From: Hippophae tibetana
Taxonomy: Eukaryota; Streptophyta; Magnoliopsida; Rosales; Elaeagnaceae
NCBI GenBank assembly: GCA_037013495.1
Contig: CM072807.1
Span: 16,185,001 to 16,249,000 of the forward strand
Reading direction: 5' to 3'
DNA: 64,000 nucleotides
How positions within the stretch are numbered: position 1 is the first letter of the stretch; each line of letters starts with the position of its first letter. The notes below the pieces were generated by a model. That model was given only the letters and a program-made list of their open reading frames with translations, did not search any database and was not told where the DNA came from. Shown piece after piece: positions 36,450 through 47,100 of the stretch. The position numbers were made by a program, and so were the translations under genes.

Positions 36450-37940
36450 TTACATTGGAGAAAATGAACCACTACTTGATTGCATATGCATTCCTGGCAT
36501 ATAGGGAGGACCAATAGGATGACTATATCCCATACTGGATATAGTTTGAGCGCCATAAGATTGCGTGGGTGGTATGCCTAGCATGGATGGTGGCCTGCCT
36601 GTCATGGTTGGTGGTATGCTTGGCATGGATGGTTGCATGCTTGGCTAATATGGCATGCCCTGATTGTAGAATGATGTCATGCCCGACATGTGTTATGCTT
36701 CATATTCTTTTATAGTGGTAATCTCACTTAACATTGAGGCCTTAAAGAAGTTGAGCTCTTCTTCAATTTTAGTGTACTTCTCCTTATTGACCATCTGGGG
36801 ATTTTGTTTTGGAATGTAAAAATACTTCATATAATCATCATATTGGCTACCTCCCCTAACACAACCAGGATGCTCGCGTTCGAATGCATGATATATAGCA
36901 TCTCTCCCAAGCTTTTCGATTATTTCACCCCTGGATATTTGTTCTTGAACAGTTCTCTACAAATAATAAAGCACACATACATATCATGCATTATTACATC
37001 AATTATTAAAAATCATATGGACTTTGTGTCAACAAAAATTACTAACCAACTTATTTACTTGTTCTTCTTCTCGCTTAGTCATCAGTCTTGACTTCGTTTT
37101 GAGAGTCTTTGTTTCTATGTACAATTCAGATTAGGTAACCGGTCTACCCAATTCAACTTCCTACATAAATTATGAAAACTTTATTAACCATGACATGAAA
37201 TTAAATTGAGGAAAATAAATTTAAAAATATTTATAAATTTACACACATTAATAATACCATTCTATATCTAACTTCAGGACTTGAAGACTTCACAGTACAG
37301 TTAGGAAGAATGTTATGCATTTGTATATTCTAATGTTCTTCCCTAATAATTTGAAATTCATCCGTACGTCTATAATCCACGAAGTCTTTCCAAACTTGAG
37401 GTATAATCCAAGGGTGTCCTTCAGGAATTTTGTAGCGCTATACTTCATTAAGTGATTCCAAATATGGAAACGCATAATTTATTGTCAATCTGGAAGTCTT
37501 GTATTCCTTTCATGCCTTTTTTGCAATCTTATAACACTTACTCTTCCAAGTGTCATCGACTTTGTAACGATTCTGTAAAAACACACTACAAAATATTAGA
37601 TATAATACAAAAAAGATATAATATATGTAATTGATTATAAAATATAAGAGACTTACATAAATGGTTTTCCATATTTTAAACTTTTCATCTTCGTCAACCT
37701 GAATCCAATCATTTATATTGATTGGTATACCGGACTTCACAAGTTTACCAATAAAGGATTTCAATTGTTGGCCATTTTTTCCTATTGGATTACTAGTAGC
37801 ATCAAATAGAATAGGTACTCTATCATATAGGTTAAGTGGAGCATTAGGTATATTCGCACAACCCCTTCTTTTCAAATGCCTCAATGGATCATTTGGATCT
37901 ACAAGCTATATTACCCGAGGATCCATGAAATATCTGTAAA
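36450..37940 (-). pseudogene. Plant transposase (Transposase_24-like) relic, CACTA copy 2
   Basis: Minus-strand pieces in order: HLKRRGCANIPNAPLN, DRVPILFDATSNPIG, KSFIGKLVKSGIPININDW and KFKIWKTIYV (37510-37884), then after an intron-like gap a WKTSWIIDVRMNFKL piece (37290-37475). A Met/Pro/Gly/Ser-rich stretch (36450-36638) may be the low-complexity C-terminal tail. The order matches the plant transposase family associated with CACTA elements. Stops and frame shifts interrupt it. Confidence 0.65.
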
Positions 37941-38035
37941 AAATGAAGAAATATAAAATAATTGAAAATTTTAGGAACATACATATATATAAAACATCCA
38001 AGAGTTATTACAACAATATAGAACATACATTATGT

Positions 38036-38560
38036 TTAATTAGGTTGTTGATTATATACATATATTCCTTCATAATCACTTCGAGCCCATGATGAAGAAT
38101 CATCGTCATCAACTAGATCATCACATACATTAGGAAATTTGTTTGAGAAATTACTAATATTGGTTAATGTATCAAGCATAGAGTCGTTATCTTCTAAAGC
38201 ATCACAATGGTAAAACTCTTTTTGTAGAGGCGTTAACACAACAGACCATCTTGTGTCAGTTTGATCGCTCACGTAAAATATTTGTTTTGCATGAAATGCT
38301 AACGTGAAAGGATCATCAGTATAACTTATCTTGGATAAATTTATAAGGGTAAATCCAAAATCATCTATTTTATATCCAACATTAATAACACCTTCGACCA
38401 AATCACACAAGAAAACTATTTCATGGAAGACCTTATAATCCAATTCTCAAATCTCTTGAATTATACCATAATATGTTCTATCAGAAAGTACAAGATTACC
38501 ATCTTTTGAACTGGAAAAATGCATAGTTAATTTGTGCAACCATCTTCAAACCACTATTCT
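38036..38560 (-). pseudogene. DUF4216-like region, CACTA copy 2
   Basis: A 135-codon open segment contains YKIDDFGFTLINLSKI, DDPFTLAFHAKQIFYVSD and SVVLTPLQKEFYH. This matches the DUF4216 module downstream of TNP2 in plant CACTA transposases. Its acidic tail (DALEDNDSMLD) is in frame here, unlike in copy 1. Confidence 0.7.
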
Positions 38561-39067
38561 AATTTACTCGGATTTTGTCCCTAGCTTGAATCGTAAACCT
38601 TGATCCATTTAATGTAAAACTAGAAAATGATTTGACATCGAATTTTGGACCATGTGCAAGCCATTCTAAACTTTCTGTTATTTTATGATTGAGTTTCTTG
38701 AATTCATCTCGAATCTATGTATACAAAAACAAGAAATGTGTTTAAATCAAAGTTTTAAAACATTGCATAGATCTAAGTACTAATGAATTTTTGTATGTGA
38801 CACTTACATAGTTGCGAAACCAATTAATAAGCTTTTCCTTATGTTCATCATACAAACATTTTTCTCCTCATTTTTTTATAACGAGGATCAATCTTCAATA
38901 AGTTTAAATGCATCCTATAATGTTATTAAAGATATATGAAGTAGATATCATCATTAATAGTTAAATAAAAAATATTTTTTTGCATAGATAGAAAGGTTAA
39001 ACATCACTTACTCTATGTACGGTTGTGCCTCATTATTATTTACCAAAATGATTCGGTGTGCTTTTTT

Positions 39068-39500
39068 CTATCGAGTGTAATCAATAAACAATTTCTTACT
39101 TTCACCAAGCATAGGGTTACCTACTTGGATCATGTGACGTTTGAAAAACAACTTGTGCATAGGATTACCAATTTCAGTGCAACCACTAAAGTATTTAGAA
39201 CAAAACTCAATGACCTCTTTAACAATGTAGCGTTCCACCATGCATCCTTTAGGTCGATTTCTATTATTTACATATCTTTTAAGGACTTGAATATATCTTT
39301 CAAAATGATACATCCACCTTAAGTAAGTAGGACCACACAATTGAACATTTCGAACTAAATGAACACACAAGTGAATCATTATATCGAAGAAAGAAGAAGG
39401 AAAATATTTTTCAATTAGACACAGTCTCTACAACATCTTTCTGTAAAGAGTTTAACTCGCCAATTGATATAGATTTCTTGCATATTGTATTGAAGAATGA
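39068..39500 (-). pseudogene. DUF4218-like region, CACTA copy 2
   Basis: Residues LVRNVQLCGPTYLRWMYHFE, VLKRYVNNRNRPKGCM and KEVIEFCSKYF match the DUF4218 module (typical core: R-W-M-Y-x-x-E-R). The segment is about 100 codons in one frame with stops on both sides. Confidence 0.75.
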
Positions 39501-39566
39501 ACAAAGATGAATTATTGATAATCGAACATGTTTTGGAAGAATTGATCTAATAGCAACTAGTAATAA

Positions 39567-40824
39567 CTATTGTATTAAGATATGACAGTCATGTGATTTC
39601 AATTCATAAAGTTTCTTATCGGTGATAGACACAAAATTTCTTAAGTTTGATGAGTAACCATCAGGAACTTTCACACCCTCCAAACATTTACAAAACACAT
39701 CTTTCTCTTTTGTTGACATTATATATGATTCTGGTGGCAAGTATGTTTGATTCTTATTATTTTTCACCTTTGGTGCCAATTCAGGTCGTATGCCTAGTTT
39801 CTTTAATTCCATTCTTGTTTTAATTTCATCCTTTATTTTTTTAGATATATTAAGTAAAGTACCAATCAAGCTCTCACATATATTTTTCTAAATGTACATG
39901 ACATTTAAGATGTGACGAATTTGTAGGTAATTCCTTAATATTGATTTTTTATTCCAACAACCATGGTCTATTGATTCAAACTCTTTTTCATTTTTACCCA
40001 TTTCATTAGTTGACCTCTTTTGTTTCCCTACCTTAGTGAGTATTCTTTTTTTCATCTTTCCATATCGTTTGAATGTCATACCATTCAATTGCCTTCATAT
40101 CTCAACACCTCGCAAAGGTCGGGGTGCATGATCATGATCTTCTTCACCATCAAACGGTTTCTTTTGGTATCTAAACTTGTGTCCAGATGGCAAAAATCTT
40201 CTATGTTTTTTATAAGACATATTTCGTCCATGAACAAGACAAGTTGCAAAAGTTCCATCACTACATATAGGGCATCCCTTGTAACCTTTTGTTGCATGTC
40301 CTGATATGTTTCCATAGGTAGGAAATCATTAATTGTCCATAAAAGGACCCATTTAAGTTAAAGTGTTATTCTTTAAGTGCATCGTAAACATTTATACCAT
40401 CATTCCACAACATTTTTAAATCATCTATCAGAGGCTGCAAATATACATCAATATCAACACCGGGTTGTTTCGGTCCTAAGATCAATAATGTTAACATCAT
40501 GAATTTTCTTTTCATACATAACCAGGGAGGAAGGTTGTATGTTACCATAATTACTAGCCAACAACTATATCTACTGCTAAGGGAACTATGTGGATTAATT
40601 CCATCAATAATAATTGCAAGATGAAGATTGCGCGAATCAGATGCAAATTGAGGGGATAAATTATTTACTACTTTCCAATTTGGAGAATCACAAGGATGAT
40701 GTAGCATCCCATCATCAGATCGATGATCTGAATGCCAAGTCAACATATTTGATGTCTCTTTACTTTTGAACAACCTCTGAAAGCGAGAAATTAGAGAAAA
40801 GTACCAAAAAACCTTTACAAGCAC
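39567..40824 (-). pseudogene. TNP2 transposase core, N-terminus missing, CACTA copy 2
   Basis: The block at 40366-40824 has TSNMLTWHSDHRSDDGMLHH, HPCDSPNWK, IIDGINPHSS, YNLPPWLCMKRKFMM, LGPKQPGVDIDVYLQPLIDD and LWNDGINVYDA. All are signature segments of Transposase_21/TNP2. A further Cys/His-containing part at 40085-40315 and a part at 39567-39869 follow in other frames. The coding region runs directly into subterminal repeats at 40830, so the N-terminal transposase-associated domain is absent. Copy 1 has that domain but lacks this core. Confidence 0.8.
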
Positions 40825-40834
40825 GCCTTTTTAC

Positions 40835-41464
40835 ATGTAGATAATGTCGGTTGACGCGTAGAACTGACGCTATCCATGTGTGTAGCATCGGTTCCCTACA
40901 TCAACCGACGCTACACACGTAGATAACGTCAGTTCACCATGTCAACTGACGCTTCGTCCTATGTGTATTTTTTTAATTTAAAAAATACAGTTTAAAAATG
41001 AAATTATATACTACAATGTTTTTTTTGGTCAATTGTTATTTGATTTGATTTTAACTATAAACATATACGTACATATATAAAATTAAATATCCAAACAAAT
41101 ACATAAAATTATATAATTTTAAAAACATTTGTCTTAAAACAAATAGAAAAAAATTATACTATATATATATCCAAATTAAATTTTAAAGAGTTTAAATAAA
41201 ATAATAATGGACCAAAAAAGAAAATTGTACTATATAATTTCAATTATAAATTGCATTTTTTAAATAAAGAAATACATGTAGAACATAACGTTGGTTGACG
41301 TGGTGAACCGACGCTATCCATGTGTGTAGCGTCGGTTCACCACGTCAACTGACGCTTTGTGTAGCGTCAATTATACACCAAATCGACTTTAAATTCATTA
41401 TAAGTTAGTTTTTTTCAAAAATTGACTTTACATGTCGACTTAAATATCTCTTTTTGTAGTAGTG
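40835..41464. repeat. Right subterminal repeat region and terminus of CACTA copy 2
   Basis: Two clusters (40848-40965 and 41288-41375) of CGTCGGTTGACG / GAACCGACGCTA / CAACTGACGCT words alternate in both orientations, with an AT-rich spacer between. The terminus reads TTTTTGTAGTAGTG. The words repeat at least eight times with point changes. Confidence 0.85.
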
Positions 41465-42975
41465 TCATCTTTCTTTTTGGAATTATATATTTTTCTTCAT
41501 TTTTTCTTCTCTCATTTCTAGGAATCAGGGTATCTAATCTCCTAGGTGGTTCTACTTTTAATCTATCTAAATGATCATATTTATGGCCTATAATATCATT
41601 GTTTCTATGTATGTTATATACATATTTTCTTAGTTCTGTAATTTTATATGTATATCTTGTTGTAGTTTATTATAACCACATTTATTTATTTATTTTAATA
41701 ATTTTTTTTTGTGTTTCGATTATACCTTGTAGGTATTTTGTGTTTGATTCTTCGAATAAATATATTTCATGTGTTAAAAGTCTCAAAGTTTTCATTAATA
41801 TTGTTTGCTTTTTTGTTACGCTTATTAGAATTACATCTATTTCTAACTGTATATTTTTTAAATTTATCTTTAAACATTATTGTCTTCCTAATATGACATC
41901 ACGAACTAATGCTTTCATTACTTGAACTTCATCTTCTAATTTTTTAACTTTTTCTTTGTTAGAAGTTTTTTCTTCATTATGTATAAAAGTAAATTTTGGT
42001 TCATTATTGTTTTTAACCACATTACTTTTTCTTTCTAATATCAGAGATTTTTCTTGACATCTACTTGCCATTTCAATAGTATTACAAAATCCGTTTGGAT
42101 TTTTGGTTTTATTATTTGTCCAAGTTCTTTAAAGATTTTATCTATTTCTATAAATTCATTTTATTCGTATATTAAACTATTATGACTTGTTGTTAATGAA
42201 TACCCTAATATATAGTGTATTGAAAATAAATAATTTTCATCTTTCATTAAATCTCCTCTTTCATATTCATAAACTAAACTTAATACTTAGTTTAAGTTTT
42301 TATCATGTATATTAATAACAAACCAAAGATATGCTATAAATTTTAGTTTTTATTATCCTAAATTACCATGGATCATTCCTACTAGAACATTTTTTCTACT
42401 TATTATTTTATTATCTAGTAATGCTATTTTTATGCGTATATCTATTCCTTTCCTGAAATGAGCTTATATTAATATTTGGATTTTTTCTGAATGAATATAT
42501 CCAATTTTTTCTTTATATTTTTGGGAAATTTTGGACAATTTATTTAATATAATTTTTTTGTCAATTAATGGTACATTATACATTTCTTGTGTATCTGTAA
42601 TATTAATATTCATTTCTTTATTACTTAATACATAATAAATTATGTATTTTATTGGGAATAATTTACTTAAAAATAAAAATGATGGATATTTAAATCTATA
42701 TTTTTCATTAAGATTTAACTTTACTTTTTAAATTTATTCAAATTTCTTTTTACTTTTTACTATTTTCTGTGAAAATATCCTGATACGTCTTATATTTTTA
42801 TTTCTATTATTTCTTAATTTTTTAATTATTATTTATTCTTTAATTTTTAGAAATATTATTATTTATTTTCGTTAGATTTAACTTACCTTATGTTTTGGAA
42901 CTATTTTTAATTTTTTTTAAAACTTAAGGGTATTTTAAAAGATACTTCAAAACTTAAATTATTTTTGATATTATT
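41465..42975 (-). mobile_element. Endogenous pararetrovirus copy 2, segment B (coiled-coil and movement protein part)
   Basis: It continues segment A across the CACTA insertion, and TCA at 41465-41467 is the duplicated target. It is colinear with about 17250-18760 of copy 1. A 64-codon open piece at 41877-42071 is Lys/Glu-rich and coiled-coil-like (KVKKLEDEVQVMKALV). Movement protein remnants lie at about 42300-42900. Both copies end at the same place relative to the movement protein (shared ACTTAAG and TACTTCAAA words near 18715 and 42930). All reading frames are broken. Confidence 0.65.
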
Positions 42976-44050
42976 TTTTAAAAAATGTATAAAATAAAAA
43001 TTATCATATGTAAATGTTGTTATTATTAGATAAGATTATTATTAATAAATAATATTATATATATATACACGTCCCAAACTTTAATCAATTGAATTCTTAC
43101 TTTACACTTTTATGTCTTATAATAATTTTTTTATATATCATACAACTTTAATCAATTAAATTCTTAATTTTATACTTTTATTTCTTATAATAAATTTTTT
43201 TGTGTTATTAATCAATTTAGTATTTTAAAATTTATAATCTAATTGGTTTGTTATTTAAATTTTAGAATTTTTTTTATTTTGTACGCAAAGTTTACTGATT
43301 TTATCAATTGGATATCTCAAAGTAAATAAGTTGAATGATATATAATTGATTTTTTTTAATTTAAAAAATTATATAAAATAATATTATTAAAATATTAAAT
43401 TAATTTAATTAATTAAAATTTAACTTAAATAACGTATAACTTTAAGGATAGAATTAAATTTTTCTCATGAATATGAATAGCACATAATAATAAGTATAAA
43501 AATTAAAATTATATATAAATATAATTATATATTTTTAAAAAAATATAATTATTATTAAATTAATGTATGTTATATATATATATATTTATTTTAAATATAG
43601 AACAATATTTTTTCAATAAAATGACATAACACATAATTATATATAAAATTATGGAGTTAAAAAAAGACAATAATTTGTAAAGTGTTTCCCCAAAATAAAA
43701 GATTACATAATACGTTATTATATCTTTATTCATTTTCATTTAAAAATAAATGATTATTATAATAGTGGATAAATATATATTATATATATAAAATATTGAA
43801 AATTATAAAATTAATTACATAAAACCGTAATAACTTATCGAAATGTTTAAAAAAAGGAAATTAAAAAAAAATCCGGACTTAACCCATTTCAATAGTCCCG
43901 AAAAGTAAGGGCATAACTGTAAATGCAACGAAATATGCCAAGTGCACGTAAGCTGCCACCACAGCTGCACACGCTCACTTCTCCCCAGCAAATTACATTT
44001 CTATCGCTCTCCAGATTCGCGGTCTCTTTGTATTTCTCGTGTTTTTGTTC
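42976..44050. other. AT-rich intergenic region upstream of KTF1
   Basis: Very AT-rich with short TA microsatellites (for example near 43055 and 43570) and no coding sequence. From about 43920 the composition rises toward mixed sequence with pyrimidine-rich leader features (CTCACTTCTCCCCAGC, CGCTCTCCAG), marking the promoter and 5' UTR of KTF1. Confidence 0.5.
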
Positions 44051-44167
44051 ATGATTTTCCTCTGGTATTACTCTGAAACCCTACATTCTCATGAGTTCGA
44101 AAGGCAAGCAGGTTGCCGGAAAAGGTTCGTTCGACGGCAAGCGGAAGCGTGCGGGAGGTGGCGATGA
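44051..44167 (+). promoter_or_regulatory. Upstream ORF overlapping the KTF1 start
   Basis: An ATG at 44051 opens a 38-codon frame that ends with TGA at 44165-44167. It is in a different frame from, and overlaps, the KTF1 start at 44091. If transcription begins upstream of 44051, scanning ribosomes would meet it first. Whether it is in the mature mRNA is not shown by the sequence. Confidence 0.4.
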
Positions 44168-47100
44168 CGACAAGACTGGTGGCCGCAAGAAGTGCAATCC
44201 TAACGTTCTCAGATTCTTTGAGGACACCGCTGATGAGGCCGATGACGTTAGCGACTGGAGTGACTTCAGCGACATTGACAATTGTATGGTCAAAAACTGT
44301 TTCTGTTTTGGTTTTGATATTTTAGGGTTTTGAAGTTTTGTTTCTTCGGCGGGACATTGAGGGGTTCTGAGTATCCTAGAGGAAATGTGCTAGGTTTTCC
44401 CTTTTCATTTTGCGAATGGGTAGACTTGTGGTGTTTTTACTGTGCATGCGTAGTTCGTTAAAAGTTCAATCATGGTTGACTATTGGTTAAATGTACATTT
44501 CTGTTTAATACTTGTTTGGTAAAATATTGCTGGAACTATATACGGTGCCTTTATAGAAAGCTATGATAATATTAGTACTAGTTTAGCTCATACGTTCAGG
44601 GATGCCTTTTGTGTCTCATTGTTTGCATCATTAGGTTAAGATGCTTGCATTGTCCCGGATTTATTTATTTTATTTTTATCCATTTGCTTAGTTCACTTGA
44701 TATGGTATATTGGTATATGTGTATAAATTTATCATGATAAGTATATTTAGTTGAAGTTGTCTTGTGAAGCGTTTATGAAAGAAGATTTTTTTTCTTCTAA
44801 CTTGTTGACTACAGATTTTATGGAAGAAGATTTTGTGCCTGAGAAAAAAACTGCTGATGGAAAAGGAAGTTCAAGTAGCCAAATTCCCTTTATTCCTCCT
44901 AAAGAAGAGGAGATGAATGAAGAAGAGTTTGATAAAATGATGGAAGAACGATATAAGAATGGTTCAGGTTTCATAAACTTTGCTGAAGATTATGAGTCCA
45001 AAAGGTTCATTGATGGAGACATGCTTGATATTCATGCTAAAAGTTCACTCATCTGGAAAGTTAAATGCATGGTATCCTTTTTTTTGTGAAAATTGTGATT
45101 TTAAATCTTGAATTATGTTCCAAGATCAATATATATTGTTTTTATACTTTTTTTTTCCATTTTCCTCGAATATTTTGGTTGCAGGTTGGACGTGAGAGGC
45201 AGTCAGCTTTCTGTCTTATGCAGAAGTATGTTGATTTGCAACCACTAGGAACCAAACTGCAGATAATTTCTGTATTTTCTGTTGACCGAGTTAAAGGTTT
45301 TATTTTTATAGAAGCCGAGAAGCAGCAACATATTTATGAGGTATTTTTATTTGACTAAAAGAATGGATTTTTTTTGGACAGAAAAAAATTGATGATTTTG
45401 CAACTCCAAACGGATGGAGGTGCACATGTAACCAGTATTTATTTTAATCGTCTATGCTTTTGTGTTTTTAGGCATGCAATGGCCTTTGTACTATATATAG
45501 CTCCCGGGTGATGCCAATTCCGCACAAAGAAGTTCCTAGTTTGCTGTCTACTCAAAGTAAGGGCAATGCAATTACTGAAGGCATGTGGGTCCGTGTGAAA
45601 ACTGGAAAATACAAGGGTGACCTGGCACAGGTATACAATTCATTGAGTTTAAGAGAAGTTTCTTTTGCTTATTTTGATAATCATTTACTCAATCTGGACT
45701 TTTTAGGTGGTGGAAGTCAATGATTTGCGTAAAAGAGCCACTGTGAAGCTGATCCCAAGAATTGATATTCAAGTTCTGGCAGAAAAATATGTAATTATTT
45801 TACTTACTGGATTTTTCCTTTTCTTTTTCAGTATGCATGCATCATGGATCTTTTCTATCATATTTTACTTAAGTTAGACGAATCATAATTGGTAAAATAC
45901 TTGGCAGCATAACCAAGTCAAAGTTTATTAGATTCAGTATGCATTTGTCATATTTGAGGCCAGAACACTAGTTTATTTGCTTTGCATTAAAAAAATTGTT
46001 ATCTATGCTGTTTGTTATGCAGACACATAATTGGACTGCAAAACTTCCATCAATCTAGTCCAAGTAGAAATTACTTATTAGTGGTTTCTGTTGCTTTTAT
46101 TGTTTTAAGTTTATCAAGAATTTGTTTTTCCCTAGAAATAAATGTGTTTGAACGTCAAGATATATTAAGTGTTTACATTGAATAGGGTGGTGGTTCTGCA
46201 AAGAAAAATGCCAAATATGCCCCAAGACTGATCAGCTCGAAAGAACTTGAGTAATTACTTGTTCCTTCTTTTCACACACAATCATATTTTCTGGGCTGGA
46301 CTTTCTGACAGAATTGTGATTTATTTATCCTCTGTAGTGAGTTCCGCCCTCTGATTCAAATCAAGCGTGACCGTGATACTAACACAGTTTATGAAGTTAT
46401 TGATGGTCATATGCTCAAGGATGGATATTTGTATAAAAAAGTGTCTATAGATTCATTGAGTTGCTGGAGTGTTATGCCGTCAGAAGAGGAACTACTGAAG
46501 TTCACGCCTGCAGAGAGAAAGGAATCTGATAATTTTGAGTGGCTCTCACAGATTTATGGTGAAGAGAAGAAAAAGCCGGTAGTCAAACCTGATACAAGTG
46601 GTGGAAAGGGAGAGGGTTCATCTATGTCTGTTACAGGGAATACATTAGAAACGTACAGTCTTGTGTGTTTTGGGTGAGTGTTATAAGTACTTATGTGAAA
46701 GTTCGCTGTATTCTATAAACTGCTTGTTTACATTCAGCTGGTTCATTACCTCTTTTTGTCTATTGCAGACGGAAAGATTTTGGCATTATTATAGGCATGG
46801 AGAAAGATGATAGTTACAAGGTATCATCTGGTTGATATTTTAGCATTTAATAAATTAATATTGACCACTTACAATCTCTTGAACATTATAGATTTTGAAA
46901 GAGGGGTTTGAAGGACCTGTTGTGGCAGCAGTGCAACAGAGTGAGATAAAAAGTGGGGCCTTGGATATGAAATTTACAGCCTTAGATCATTGTGCAAAGA
47001 CTCTGCGCGTTAATGACACTGTCAGGGTCACAGAAGGACCTTCTCAGGTTTGAGATTTGGCATGGAACATGTGTAATCTGCTCAGAAGGTTAATATATAT

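Larger units (their letters stand above)
34087..41464 (-). mobile_element. Complete CACTA (En/Spm) DNA transposon copy 2, TSD TCA
   Basis: The left end reads CACTACTACAAAA at 34087, and the right end TTTTTGTAGTAGTG at 41451-41464 is its inverted complement. The 3-bp target duplication TCA is at 34084-34086 and 41465-41467. Length is 7378 bases. Subterminal repeats with GTCGGTTCACG/CGACGCTA motifs lie at both ends. The minus strand carries TNP2, DUF4218-, DUF4216- and Transposase_24-like relics, all broken. It splits an endogenous pararetrovirus, so it is the younger of the two. It is non-autonomous by sequence. Confidence 0.93.

Noticed and set aside
43000..44000. Possible matrix attachment region or origin because of extreme AT content
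   Set aside because: AT content alone does not support such a call. Many other intervals in the window are equally AT-rich.
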